A stretch of 64,000 nucleotides of DNA from Methylomicrobium lacus LW14. GTDB lineage: Bacteria > Pseudomonadota > Gammaproteobacteria > Methylococcales > Methylomonadaceae. Numbering within the stretch: position 1 is the first letter of the stretch; each line of letters starts with the position of its first letter. Positions 40,460 through 50,390 of this stretch are shown one piece after another. The translations under genes were made by a program, and so were the position numbers. Where the stretch lies: contig NZ_AZUN01000001.1 in assembly GCF_000527095.1 (NCBI RefSeq), positions 3,485,501-3,549,500 of the forward strand, written 5' to 3'. The notes beneath the pieces are model-generated. The model did no database searches and had not been told where the DNA came from. It saw only the letters and a list, made by a program, of their open reading frames with translations.

Positions 40460-41260
40460 ATGACCGATACGTCCGACATCCTGAAAAAAATCCTCGATAA
40501 AAAAGCCGAAGAGGTCGCTCACCGCAGCGTGCGCACGCCGATCGCCGATCTCGAAAGTTTTGCCGAGAGCGTCGAGAAACCGCGCGGCTTTTATCGGGCC
40601 CTGCAAGGACGCGTCGCGCTGAAAAAACCGGCGATCATCGCCGAAATCAAAAAAGCCTCGCCGAGCAAGGGCGTGATCCGGGAAGATTTCCAGCCGGTCA
40701 CGATCGGCCAGGATTATGCGATGAACGGTGCGACCTGCCTTTCGGTCTTGACCGACAAGGAGTTTTTCCAGGGCTCCGAAGTGTATCTGCAAATGGTCCG
40801 CGAGCGCTGCCCGCTGCCGGTGCTGCGCAAGGATTTCATGATCGACCCGTATCAGGTCTATGAAGCCCGCGCTTTAGGCGCGGACTGCATCCTCTTGATC
40901 GTCGCCGCGCTCGAAGACGGCCGGATGCGCGAACTGGCAGACCTTGCGGCCAAGCTCGGCATGGATGTGCTGGTCGAAGTCCACAACGAAGAAGAACTGC
41001 ACAGGGCCCTGCAACTCGACACCAAGCTGATCGGCATCAACAACCGCAACCTCCGCACCTTCGAGACCTCCTTGCAGACGACCCTGGATTTGAAGGCGCA
41101 AATTCCGGAAGACCGCCTGATCATCACCGAAAGCGGCATCCATACGCAGGATGACGTGAAGCTGATGCTCGACAACGGCATCTATGCGTTCCTGGTCGGC
41201 GAGGCATTCATGCGCGCGGAAAGCCCGGGCCAAAAAATGCGCGAATTGTTCGGCTTGTGA
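40460..41260 (+). CDS. trpC: Indole-3-glycerol phosphate synthase
   Basis: TrpC closes the indole ring from carboxyphenylamino-deoxyribulose phosphate. The 266-aa barrel shows IIAEIKKASPSKGVIR with the catalytic lysine, VLRKDFMIDPYQVYEARALGAD in two adjacent strands, VEVHNEEEL, IGINNRNLRTF and TESGIHTQDDV. It is not fused to TrpF. trpC closes the trpEGDC run; murI begins 13 bases after its stop, so read-through is likely. Confidence 0.96.
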   Translation: MTDTSDILKKILDKKAEEVAHRSVRTPIADLESFAESVEKPRGFYRALQGRVALKKPAIIAEIKKASPSKGVIREDFQPVTIGQDYAMNGATCLSVLTDKEFFQGSEVYLQMVRERCPLPVLRKDFMIDPYQVYEARALGADCILLIVAALEDGRMRELADLAAKLGMDVLVEVHNEEELHRALQLDTKLIGINNRNLRTFETSLQTTLDLKAQIPEDRLIITESGIHTQDDVKLMLDNGIYAFLVGEAFMRAESPGQKMRELFGL

Positions 41261-41273
41261 GGATGTAACGGCC

Positions 41274-42086
41274 TTGCACTCCGCTGCCGATCCGATCGGC
41301 GTATTCGACTCCGGCGTCGGCGGCCTGTCGGTGCTGCGCGAAATACGCCGCGAATTGCCCGCCGAAAACCTGATCTATGTCGCCGATTCCGCGCATGCGC
41401 CGTACGGCGACAAAACGCAGGCATTCATCGAGGCCCGCTCGCTCGCGATCACTCGATTTTTGCTTGATCGCGGCGCGAAAGCGATCGTCGTCGCCTGCAA
41501 TACCGCGACCGGCGCGGCGGCCGCGTCATTAAGAAGCCATTTTACCCTCCCCATCGTCGCGATGGAGCCTGCGATCAAGCCGGCCGCCGCGCAGACGAAA
41601 ACCGGCGTGGTCGGCGTGCTCGCGACGAGCAGGACGCTGGCCAGTCATAATTTCGTCAAATTGTTTGAGCGCTATGCTGCCGAAGCCGAAATTCTGCCGC
41701 AAGCCTGTCCGGGCTTGGTCGAGCAGGTCGAATCCGGCGATCTGGCGGGCGCGAAGACCCGAAGCCTCCTCGAAACCTATGTGCTTCCGTTAGTATCGCG
41801 CGGGGCCGATACCGTCGTGCTCGGCTGCACGCATTATCCTTTTCTTCGGGCCGTGATTCAGGACATTGCAGGACCTAATGTTTCGGTGATCGACTCCTCC
41901 GAAGCCGTCGCGCGCCAGCTTCGGCATCGTCTCGTTGCGCACGATTTGTTGACTGACAGGGAGGCATCTGGCACCGAGCAATTCTGGACCAGTGCGGATC
42001 CTGCGCTATCCGGTCCGGTTATCGCACAGTTGTGGCGGCGGAACGTGGAAGTGGGCCGCTTACCTGAGTCCTCTGTTCTGCAATAA
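41274..42086 (+). CDS. murI: Glutamate racemase
   Basis: MurI makes D-glutamate for peptidoglycan. The 270-aa protein has GVFDSGVGGLSVL, YVADSAHAPYG, the first catalytic cysteine in VVACNTATG and the second in VLGCTHYPFL. The start is placed at TTG 41274 with GTGAGGATG upstream; this gives MHSAADPIGVFDSG. An open frame extends further upstream into trpC but is not conserved. Its position directly after trpC suggests expression with the tryptophan operon. Confidence 0.93.
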   Translation: MHSAADPIGVFDSGVGGLSVLREIRRELPAENLIYVADSAHAPYGDKTQAFIEARSLAITRFLLDRGAKAIVVACNTATGAAAASLRSHFTLPIVAMEPAIKPAAAQTKTGVVGVLATSRTLASHNFVKLFERYAAEAEILPQACPGLVEQVESGDLAGAKTRSLLETYVLPLVSRGADTVVLGCTHYPFLRAVIQDIAGPNVSVIDSSEAVARQLRHRLVAHDLLTDREASGTEQFWTSADPALSGPVIAQLWRRNVEVGRLPESSVLQ

Positions 42087-42127
42087 GGCGACTTACGCAG
42101 GTCAGTTTATCCGAGTTGAGATGTTGC

Positions 42128-42155
42128 CGTTGGTTTCGGCTCCGCTCAGCCAACG
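42128..42155. repeat. Short palindromic repeat with CGTTGG arms
   Basis: CGTTGG (42128-42133) pairs with CCAACG (42150-42155) around TTTCGGCTCCGCTCAG. A second imperfect copy (CTCGGCCAACGG) follows within 30 bp. The layout, arm plus CTTCG-like loop plus CTCAGC, matches the hairpin at 63257-63289 and suggests a dispersed repeat family. Confidence 0.5.
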
Positions 42156-42206
42156 ATAACTCAGCTGCGCTCGGCCAACGGCAGGCGTTGCCGCGAAGAG
42201 TCAGCG

Positions 42207-42809
42207 TCACAAAGCGCCCGAATCAACCAACAGGCTGTGGATTTGCGTCGCGATTTTCTCGTAACCCTGATCGTTCGGATGGATCAAATCGGATTTGAGG
42301 CTATTGTCTCCGAGCACCTCGGGCAGCGTTTCAAGATCGATCGGCACGTTCAGCGCCTCCGCGATGGCCTGATAGAAATCGGCGCTGGACATCCATAAAA
42401 TAGCCGGCTTCGGAACCCCGAGCATCACGACGCCAATCTGGCGGTTTCTGGCCAGAGTGATCATCTGCTTCAGGTTGTCGGCGGTTTGTTCTGGCGGAAT
42501 CCTTCTGAGCATGTCGTTGCCGCCGTGGATCAGAATCAACAGATCGGGCTGGTGCTGGTCGAGCAGGGCGGGCAGGCGTTTGGCGCCGTCGCCGCTGATT
42601 TCGCCGGGGCGGCCGGCATTGACGACTTGCAGTGTGGTCAGTTTCGCGAGTACACTCGGGTAGTCGTGCTGCGGCGACGCGCCGGTACCGTAGGTCAGGC
42701 TGTCGCCGAAGGCCAGGATCACTGCGTCGCTCGGCAGTTTAGTCAAGGCGTCAGACGATTTGTTGCAGGCGGTCAGCAGCAACAGCAGGACGAGCGGAAT
42801 GATCTTCAT
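42207..42809 (-). CDS. SGNH/GDSL hydrolase, predicted lipoprotein (TesA-like esterase)
   Basis: The 200-aa protein has a lipoprotein signal, MKIIPLVLLLLLTAC, with Cys15 lipidated. The mature part is a TesA-like SGNH esterase: block I AFGDSLTYGTG with the nucleophilic Ser, GRPGEISGD (block II Gly), IHGGNDMLRR (block III Asn) and the Asp-x-x-His pair in SDLIHPNDQGY (block V). Such enzymes act as thioesterases, lysophospholipases or arylesterases in the periplasm. It is divergent from the pteridine reductase gene, with only 12 bp between start codons. Confidence 0.9.
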   Translation of the reverse strand: MKIIPLVLLLLLTACNKSSDALTKLPSDAVILAFGDSLTYGTGASPQHDYPSVLAKLTTLQVVNAGRPGEISGDGAKRLPALLDQHQPDLLILIHGGNDMLRRIPPEQTADNLKQMITLARNRQIGVVMLGVPKPAILWMSSADFYQAIAEALNVPIDLETLPEVLGDNSLKSDLIHPNDQGYEKIATQIHSLLVDSGAL

Positions 42810-42821
42810 AAGGCGGTTTCG

Positions 42822-43553
42822 ATGCAAAAAAAAGTACTGATCACCGGCGCGGCCAAACGCATCGGCGCGGCTTGCGCAAGGCGGCTGCACAGTGAAGGTT
42901 GTCATATCATCGTGCATTATAGAGCGTCGGAACGGGATGCGCTGGAACTGTGCGGCGAATTGAACCGGTTGCGGCCGGATTCGGCCAGCGCGTTGCAGGC
43001 AGACCTGTTGGACGCGGAGCATCTCGAAGACGTTGCCGATGCCGCGCAAAAAATCGCGGGCGGCGTCGACGTGCTGATCAACAACGCCTCGGCCTTTTAT
43101 CCGACGCCCTTCGGCCAGGCCTCCGAAGCGCAATGGGACGAACTGCTCGGCAGCAATCTGAAGGCGCCGTTCTTTCTTGCGCAGGCCTTGTGGGGGTCGC
43201 TGAAGGCCAGGCGGGGCTGCATCGTGAATATCGTCGACATCCATGCCGAGCGCGGCCTGCCAGGTTTCCCGGTGTACAGCATCGCGAAGGCGGGGCTGGT
43301 CGCGATGACGCGGGTGTTGGCGAAAGAGATGGGGCCCGAGGTCAGGGTCAACGGCGTCGCGCCCGGCGCGATCATCTGGCCGGAACGCGACTTGACCGAG
43401 CAGGGCAAAGCCGAGATATTGCAGCGCGTGGCCCTGAAGCGCAGCGGCGAGCCGGACGATATTGCGAAAGCGGTGTCTTTTCTGATCCGGGATGCCGATT
43501 ACATGACCGGGCAGATATTGACCATCGATGGCGGACGCACCTTATTTTATTGA
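42822..43553 (+). CDS. Pteridine reductase (short-chain dehydrogenase)
   Basis: The 243-aa SDR enzyme has the NADPH motif TGAAKRIGAA. The R-x-G form is typical of pteridine reductases and FolM rather than of general SDRs. It also has NNASAFYPTPFG, catalytic YSIAKAG with Tyr and Lys, and GAIIWPE. It reduces dihydrobiopterin or dihydrofolate-type pterins. The start at ATG 42822 follows AAGGCGG. Its 3' end overlaps folK (convergent) by 12 bp, and folB lies beyond, so the group serves pterin and folate synthesis. Confidence 0.9.
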   Translation: MQKKVLITGAAKRIGAACARRLHSEGCHIIVHYRASERDALELCGELNRLRPDSASALQADLLDAEHLEDVADAAQKIAGGVDVLINNASAFYPTPFGQASEAQWDELLGSNLKAPFFLAQALWGSLKARRGCIVNIVDIHAERGLPGFPVYSIAKAGLVAMTRVLAKEMGPEVRVNGVAPGAIIWPERDLTEQGKAEILQRVALKRSGEPDDIAKAVSFLIRDADYMTGQILTIDGGRTLFY

Positions 43554-44042
43554 CGACCAGCCCGGCTTGATGCGTTTTTGTTGGAGATCGTCCTTGTCAA
43601 AGCGTTCCCACAACTCGCGGTAGCTGATGCCGCTGATCGGGTGTTTCTCGTCGCCTGCGATTTCGGCCAAGGGTTCCAGCACGAAGGCGTATTTTTCGAT
43701 TTCATCGCGCGGGATTTGCAGGCGTCCGTCTCTGATCACCAGATCGCCGTACAGGATCAGGTCCAGATCGAGCGTCCTTGACGAAAACTTTTTGCATTCG
43801 CGGGTGCGGCCGTGGTCGAGCTCGATCTGGCGAAGTTGTTTGGCGATCGTTTTGACATCGAGGTCCGAGTCGAAACCGACGATCAGATTATGGAAGGTGT
43901 CGCCGATAAAGCCGACCGCTTCGGTTTCGTAAGTGCTCGAAACCACCAGGCCGCCAAAGTAGAGCGCAAGCGCACGCAACGCGCTATGGATGTTAACTTC
44001 CTTGTCGATGTTGCTGCCGATGCTGATATAGCCCCTGGTCAC
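43542..44042 (-). CDS. folK: 2-amino-4-hydroxy-6-hydroxymethyldihydropteridine pyrophosphokinase
   Basis: FolK transfers pyrophosphate from ATP to hydroxymethyl-dihydropterin in folate synthesis. The 166-aa protein has ISIGSNIDKEVNI at the start, the ELDHGRTRECKKFSSRTLDLDLILYGD core with metal-binding aspartates, and the IPRDEIEKYAFVLEPLAEI tail. The segment is slightly diverged from E. coli (SRTLDLDL in place of PRTLDLDI). Its ATG overlaps the folB stop by 4 bp, so the two are co-translated. Confidence 0.92.
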   Translation of the reverse strand: MTRGYISIGSNIDKEVNIHSALRALALYFGGLVVSSTYETEAVGFIGDTFHNLIVGFDSDLDVKTIAKQLRQIELDHGRTRECKKFSSRTLDLDLILYGDLVIRDGRLQIPRDEIEKYAFVLEPLAEIAGDEKHPISGISYRELWERFDKDDLQQKRIKPGWSSIK

Positions 44043-44398
44043 CGCTTGCGTTCCCCTCTTTCGATGATGATGCCGACGTCGCTGGCGCCGCTGATCGCGC
44101 CTTTCTTATTCAGCATCAATTTGACCCACGGCACATTAAATTCGTTCTGGATGATCTCGACGATTTCGACCGCGAGTTTTTCGACCAGCAAGAATTGGCT
44201 GTTCTCGACGAAGTCGATGATCCGTTTGGAGACTGTTTTGTAGTCGAGAGCATATTGAATGTCGTCGGTTTCTGCAGCTTTTTCAATGTCGAAACCCATT
44301 TCGATATCGAGCACGATGGTTTGTTTGGTTTCGCGTTCCCAGTCATAGATGCCGATGATCGTTTCGATCTTCAGCCCGCCTAAAAAAATGATGTCCAT
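44039..44398 (-). CDS. folB: Dihydroneopterin aldolase
   Basis: FolB cleaves dihydroneopterin to hydroxymethyl-dihydropterin, the FolK substrate. The 119-aa protein has MDIIFLGGLKIETIIGIYDWERE, the conserved D-Y-K-T-V and R-I-I-D-F segments, the catalytic lysine in LMLNKKGAI and the FLLVEKLA helix. It is the first gene of a folB-folK operon (ATGA overlap). The product order matches pathway order. Confidence 0.93.
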   Translation of the reverse strand: MDIIFLGGLKIETIIGIYDWERETKQTIVLDIEMGFDIEKAAETDDIQYALDYKTVSKRIIDFVENSQFLLVEKLAVEIVEIIQNEFNVPWVKLMLNKKGAISGASDVGIIIERGERKR

Positions 44399-44492
44399 GG
44401 TAATTTTCCGGTTATGATGTGCGCTTTTTAAAAGCGCTAAGTATCGGGGAATTGCCCCCGGCTTACAAGTTTTGATTGATGAAAGGTATCCG

Positions 44493-45077
44493 ATGATGGA
44501 ATGGTTGTTTGTTCCCGCGGCCTATTTGATAGGCTCGGTTTCCAGTGCGATTATTATCTGCCGGCTGATGGGCTTGCCCGATCCGCGCGAGCAGGGTTCC
44601 GGCAATCCCGGCGCCACCAATGTGATGCGCATCGGCGGCAAAAAAGCGGCGGGCATCACGTTATTGGGCGATTTGTTGAAAGGGCTGATTCCGGTTTACG
44701 GCGCCAATCTGTTCGGCGTACCGGGCGAGCTGCTTGCCGCGACCGGCCTTGCGGCATTCCTCGGCCATCTGTACCCGGTTTTTTTCGGCTTCAAGGGCGG
44801 CAAGGGGGTCGCAACGACGATCGGCGTGCTGCTCGGTTATTCCTGGTTTTTGGGCTTGGCCTTTGTCGCGACCTGGCTGGTGATTTATAAGATCAGCAAG
44901 ATTTCCTCGTTGTCCGCGCTGATCGCCGCGGTGCTGGCGCCGGCTTATGCCTGGTTCATCATCGGCAGTCCGACGCTGGTCGCGGCGTCTGCGCTGATGA
45001 CGGCGATCCTGCTGTGGCGGCATAAGAGCAATATCGAGAGACTGCTGGCGGGAGAGGAAGCCTCGATCAAGCCCTGA
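44493..45077 (+). CDS. plsY: Glycerol-3-phosphate acyltransferase PlsY
   Basis: PlsY transfers acyl groups from acyl phosphate to glycerol 3-phosphate, starting phospholipid synthesis in the inner membrane. The 194-aa protein has about five hydrophobic spans and the three conserved cytosolic motifs: GSGNPGATNVMR, GFKGGKGVATTIG and the C-terminal RHKSNIERLLAGEE. The start is ATG 44493 or 44496 with AAAGG upstream. It is divergent from folB. Confidence 0.95.
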   Translation: MMEWLFVPAAYLIGSVSSAIIICRLMGLPDPREQGSGNPGATNVMRIGGKKAAGITLLGDLLKGLIPVYGANLFGVPGELLAATGLAAFLGHLYPVFFGFKGGKGVATTIGVLLGYSWFLGLAFVATWLVIYKISKISSLSALIAAVLAPAYAWFIIGSPTLVAASALMTAILLWRHKSNIERLLAGEEASIKP

Positions 45078-45203
45078 GTTTTGCGCTATTCGAGTCGGCA
45101 TTGCTGTCGATGACTCTATATTTTCAATCATGCCGCCCCGCCAAAGTGCAGTATAATTACCGGTTTTTTACAGCATTTTTGATCTTATATTTACAAGGCA
45201 GCT

Positions 45204-46310
45204 ATGAAGAATTACAAAATCGCGGTACTGGCCGGTGACGGCATCGGTCCCGAAATCACCCAGGAAGCCCTCAAGGTTCTTAAAGTCGTCGAAGAGCGCA
45301 ACGACGTATCCTTCGAACTGATGCCGGCGCTGTTCGGCGCCTGCGCCTATTTCGCGACCGGCGATGCGTTCCCGCAGGCGACGATCGATATTTGCGACCA
45401 GGCCGATGCGATTTTGAAAGGTCCGATCGGACTCAGCCACGAAGAATCGAAAAAGATTCCGATCGACAAGCAGCCCGAACGCGGCGCCTTGCTGCCGCTG
45501 CGCCGTCGCTACAATACCTACGCGAATTTCCGTCCGGTTTCATTGCCGAAGGCGCTGGCGCATTTCTCGCCGTTGAAACCCGAAGTGATCGGCGAAGGCA
45601 TCGACCTGATCATGGTGCGCGAGTTGGTCGGCGGCCTTTATTTCGGCGAAAAGGAAATGGGCGTCAACGCGCAGGGCCTGCGTTATGTGCGCGAAACGCT
45701 CGAATACGATGAAGTGCAGATCCGCCGGATCATGCACCAGGCGTTCAAGCTGGCGATGAAGCGCCGGAAGCTTTTGCACAACATCCACAAGAGCAACGTC
45801 CTGAAATCGAGCGTGCTCTGGAACGAAGTGATGGAAGAAGTCGCGAAGGAATACCCGGAAGTGCAGGTGGTCAATTTTCTGGTCGATTCGGCCGCGACCG
45901 CGCTGTGCCTGAAGCCGACCCAGTTCGACGTGATGGTAATGGAAAACATGTTCGGCGACATCCTGAGCGATCAGGGCGGCGGCATCCTCGGTTCCCTGGG
46001 TCTGATGCCATCGGCCTGCCTCGGCGACGACAAGGCCTATTACGAACCCTCGCACGGCTCCGCGCCGGACATCGCCGGCAAGAACATCGCGAACCCGTAT
46101 TCGATGATCGGCTCGGTCGCGATGATGCTCGAAAACAGCTTCGGCATGGAAGCAGAAGCGAAGAACGTCTGGTCCGCGATGCAGGGCGTGTTCGCGGACG
46201 GCTATTCGACCGCCGACCTGTCGAAGCCCGGCAGCGGCGTCAAGATGATCAGCACGGTCGAGTTCGGCGACAAGGTCGTCGAAAAGCTGCGCGCGATGCC
46301 GAAAGTTTAA
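45204..46310 (+). CDS. Isocitrate/isopropylmalate dehydrogenase family protein (LeuB-like)
   Basis: The 368-aa protein has the family N-terminus VLAGDGIGPEIT, the substrate arginines of LLPLRRRYNTYANFRPV, the VRELVGGLYFG loop, the HKSNVLKSS lysine block and the NAD loop HGSAPDIAGKNIANP. These fit 3-isopropylmalate dehydrogenase best. It departs from typical LeuB in several places (IHKSN instead of VDKSN, DSAATAL, and MENMFGDILSDQGGGI), so a related function such as homoisocitrate or malate dehydrogenase is possible. leuA, leuC and leuD are not adjacent. A citramalate/isopropylmalate synthase-family gene lies 13 kb away. Confidence 0.75.
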   Translation: MKNYKIAVLAGDGIGPEITQEALKVLKVVEERNDVSFELMPALFGACAYFATGDAFPQATIDICDQADAILKGPIGLSHEESKKIPIDKQPERGALLPLRRRYNTYANFRPVSLPKALAHFSPLKPEVIGEGIDLIMVRELVGGLYFGEKEMGVNAQGLRYVRETLEYDEVQIRRIMHQAFKLAMKRRKLLHNIHKSNVLKSSVLWNEVMEEVAKEYPEVQVVNFLVDSAATALCLKPTQFDVMVMENMFGDILSDQGGGILGSLGLMPSACLGDDKAYYEPSHGSAPDIAGKNIANPYSMIGSVAMMLENSFGMEAEAKNVWSAMQGVFADGYSTADLSKPGSGVKMISTVEFGDKVVEKLRAMPKV

Positions 46311-46337
46311 CGGCATGCCGGTTTGCTTGAACCGTCG

Positions 46338-47141
46338 ATGAATTCGATCTTTGAATTCGCCGAAGCCTGTCTTTACCGGAACGACATCGACGAAAAACTA
46401 GCGCTGACGCATCGGGCGATGCAGTTGCTGCGGGAAGGCCGCTTGCAGTTCGCAGAGTCCGGTCCGGTATTGCCGATCGTCGGCGTCAGTTTTCCGGAGC
46501 GGCCGGTGCTGTTGCCGCCGAGGGAGATGCCGAAGCGGAAGTTGAATACGCCGGAAGGCGTCGCGGCGTTTTTTCACGCGATCGGCCATGTCGAGTTTGT
46601 CGCGATCTATCTGGCCTGGGACTTGCTCTACCGCTTTCGCGGCCTGCCGGAGCAGTTCTACCGCGACTGGCTGCGCGTGGCCGACGAGGAAGCGCAGCAT
46701 TTCGCGTTGATCCGCGAACATTTGCGGGCGATGGGCGCCGATTATGGCGACCTGCCCGCGCACGGCGGCTTGTGGGAGCTCGCGACCGATACGGCCGGGC
46801 ATCTTTTGGCCAGGCTGGCTTTGGTGCCGCGCTGTCAGGAAGCGCACGGGCTGGATGTGACGCCGGCGCTGATCGAAAAATTCAGGCAGGCCGGCGATGC
46901 AAAGAGCGTCGCGATCCTGAACCGGATTCTGACCGATGAAGTCGGTCATGTCGAATTCGGGTCTTATTGGTTCAAGTCTGTTTGCGGGGAGCAGGGGCTG
47001 GAGTCCGAAGCCGAATACCGGCGCCTCCTTGGCGAGTATTACAAGGGCGGCCGGCCGAAAGGGCCTTTCAACCGGCCGCTCCGCATTCAGGCCGGTTTTT
47101 CGGGGGCTGAACTGGATTGGCTGGAGAGCGGGGCCCGGTAG
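46338..47141 (+). CDS. DUF455 ferritin-like protein
   Basis: The 267-aa protein matches the DUF455 family: FAEACLYRNDIDEKLALTHR, then FFHAIGHVEFVAIYLAWDLLYRF, ADEEAQHFALIREHLRAMGADYGDLPAHGG and ILTDEVGHVEFG. Paired E-x-x-H motifs in the helices suggest a ferritin-like four-helix bundle binding two metals. Members are related in fold to tRNA hydroxylase MiaE; the substrate is unknown. The start at ATG 46338 follows the LeuB-like stop by 27 bp, so they may be co-transcribed. Confidence 0.85.
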   Translation: MNSIFEFAEACLYRNDIDEKLALTHRAMQLLREGRLQFAESGPVLPIVGVSFPERPVLLPPREMPKRKLNTPEGVAAFFHAIGHVEFVAIYLAWDLLYRFRGLPEQFYRDWLRVADEEAQHFALIREHLRAMGADYGDLPAHGGLWELATDTAGHLLARLALVPRCQEAHGLDVTPALIEKFRQAGDAKSVAILNRILTDEVGHVEFGSYWFKSVCGEQGLESEAEYRRLLGEYYKGGRPKGPFNRPLRIQAGFSGAELDWLESGAR

Positions 47142-47187
47142 CGGTTTAAGCGGATACAGGACATTCCGCTCATGGTTTCAATTGCTC

Positions 47188-49131
<1,944 letters not shown>

Positions 49132-49221
49132 GAAGCGGATCCTTTAGGGTGCGATAGTGTTGGAGTTAACCAAAAGACGCATCTTATCAAAATGTCCGGT
49201 TTTGTCCGTATAAAATTCCAG

Positions 49222-49250
49222 TTTATTTTTGCCGGCTCGGCAAAAATAAA
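49222..49250 (-). terminator. Perfect hairpin downstream of the tRNA cluster
   Basis: TTTATTTTTGCCG (49222-49234) pairs perfectly with CGGCAAAAATAAA (49238-49250), 13 bp with a 3-nt loop. It lies about 265 bp past the last tRNA on the minus strand and 90 bp ahead of acs, so it can end tRNA transcripts. The rest of 49251-49515 shows no gene. Confidence 0.65.
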
Positions 49251-49515
49251 AAACGGCGGCTACTCGTTGGTTTTTGCGACGAGATTTGAGAGATGGGCGC
49301 TCCGCTGGATTGACAGATGCGGAATGAACAAGCCATGTTTTTGAGAGGGGGAAGGGTTAAACTCGCAGAATACGATCGGTGCCTTGCTAGGCAACGGCTA
49401 AGGTGTAGGGGAAAGGATAGAGTCGGCAGGAAGGCCTGGAATGGATTGATCCGGCGGCCGCTATTGGCAATAGATGTGAATTTAGCGATGGGGGAAAAAC
49501 GGAGGTATCAAGAAA

Positions 49516-49592
49516 TGGCGCGCTTGGCAGGACTCGAACCTGCGACCCTCGGCTTAGAAGGCCGATGCTCTATCCGGCTGAGCTACAAGCGC
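49516..49592 (-). tRNA. tRNA-Arg (UCU), copy 1
   Basis: A 77-nt cloverleaf on the minus strand. The acceptor GCGCTTG pairs with CAAGCGC, the anticodon loop CTTCTAA gives UCU, the T arm is GGTTCGAGTCC, and CCA is encoded. It is the last tRNA of the transcript. Confidence 0.95.
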
Positions 49593-49595
49593 TAA

Positions 49596-49672
49596 TGGTC
49601 GGGGTAGAGGGATTTGAACCCCCGACATCCTGCTCCCAAAGCAGGCGCGCTACCAGGCTGCGCTATACCCCG
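49596..49672 (-). tRNA. tRNA-Pro (UGG), copy 1
   Basis: A 77-nt cloverleaf on the minus strand with acceptor CGGGGTA/TACCCCG, anticodon loop CTTTGGGA giving UGG, T arm GGTTCAAATCC and encoded CCA. It lies three bases upstream of tRNA-Arg copy 1. Confidence 0.95.
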
Positions 49673-49790
49673 AATATCTTTTTAACTGGCTTGTGACTTT
49701 CTCGGCCACTCTTGCTGAGCGGTCTTTAACACGTCTATAAGTCAACGTTTACGGCGATAAGACGAGAGGCGTTGATCTAATTGAAATAGG

Positions 49791-49867
49791 TGGGGTGAAC
49801 GACGGGGCTCGAACCCGCGACAACAGGAATCACAATCCTGTACTCTACCAACTGAGCTACGCTCACC
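49791..49867 (-). tRNA. tRNA-His (GUG)
   Basis: A minus-strand cloverleaf with acceptor GTGAGCG/CGTTCAC, the extra 5' G expected of histidine tRNAs, anticodon GUG in the loop TTGTGAT, and encoded CCA. It separates the two Arg-Pro blocks. Confidence 0.95.
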
Positions 49868-49892
49868 ATCATAGAAAAAACGTCTCAAGAAA

Positions 49893-49969
49893 TGGCGCGC
49901 TTGGCAGGACTCGAACCTGCGACCCTCGGCTTAGAAGGCCGATGCTCTATCCGGCTGAGCTACAAGCGC
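49893..49969 (-). tRNA. tRNA-Arg (UCU), copy 2
   Basis: Identical in sequence to copy 1 across the whole tRNA (77 nt, anticodon UCU, encoded CCA). Part of the duplicated Arg-Pro block. Confidence 0.95.
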
Positions 49970-49971
49970 AA

Positions 49972-50048
49972 TGGTCGGGGTAGAGGGATTTGAACCCCCG
50001 ACATCCTGCTCCCAAAGCAGGCGCGCTACCAGGCTGCGCTATACCCCG
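49972..50048 (-). tRNA. tRNA-Pro (UGG), copy 2
   Basis: Identical to copy 1 (77 nt, anticodon UGG, encoded CCA). It is the first tRNA of the minus-strand transcript, 55 bases after the -10 box. Confidence 0.95.
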
Positions 50049-50102
50049 TGTATCTTCCTTATCTGGCTTGTGACTTTCTCAGCCACCCTTGAAGAGCTGC
50101 CT

Positions 50103-50131
50103 ATGATAACGATGGATTGGGGTGTCGTCAA
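50103..50131 (-). promoter_or_regulatory. Promoter of the tRNA cluster
   Basis: Read on the minus strand, TTGACG (50131-50126) and TATCAT (50108-50103) are spaced by exactly 17 bp. They lie 55 bases ahead of the first tRNA. An A-rich run sits just upstream of the -35 box as a possible UP element. Confidence 0.75.
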
Positions 50132-50390
50132 ATTTTTTTTCGGTGCCGTGCGGTTATTTTGCAATTGGCTTATGGCGGCTTAGGGGTGAATTGCGTATTT
50201 CTTGTCATAAAATATTGATTATTAAGGACTAGTTATTGAGGGCGATGAATAGGGCGGAGGCCTTGCTGGCAGCAGGAATTTATTGGCGATGTAACGATCA
50301 AAAAGTAGCGCCTGCGTAAGCTGCGAGTCATAATAAAGGTACCAGTCAGTAAAACTAATGAGCGGGAATTGACGTTTTAGAGGAGAAGCT
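50132..50390. other. Non-coding stretch between tRNA promoter and the PEBP gene
   Basis: About 260 bp. No gene, terminator or repeat is evident apart from the ribosome site AGGAGAAG at the right end. It must hold the promoter of the gene at 50391, but no clear boxes were assigned. Confidence 0.4.

Larger units (their letters stand above)
49508..50091 (-). repeat. Duplicated tRNA-Arg/tRNA-Pro block with flanks
   Basis: Segments 49508-49714 and 49885-50091 are near copies: both tRNAs, the 3-nt spacer region (one indel) and about 30 bp of leader upstream of each tRNA-Pro (CTGGCTTGTGACTTTCTC). tRNA-His lies between. In the downstream copy the promoter is degenerate: TTGACT remains but a -10 box at normal distance is lacking. 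Confidence 0.8.

Noticed and set aside
43097..43408. 103-aa minus-strand frame inside pteridine reductase
   Set aside because: Shadow of the SDR gene; no independent signals.
49686..49790. Second promoter within the tRNA cluster
   Set aside because: TTGACT is present but the only AT-rich candidate for a -10 box is at a wrong distance.
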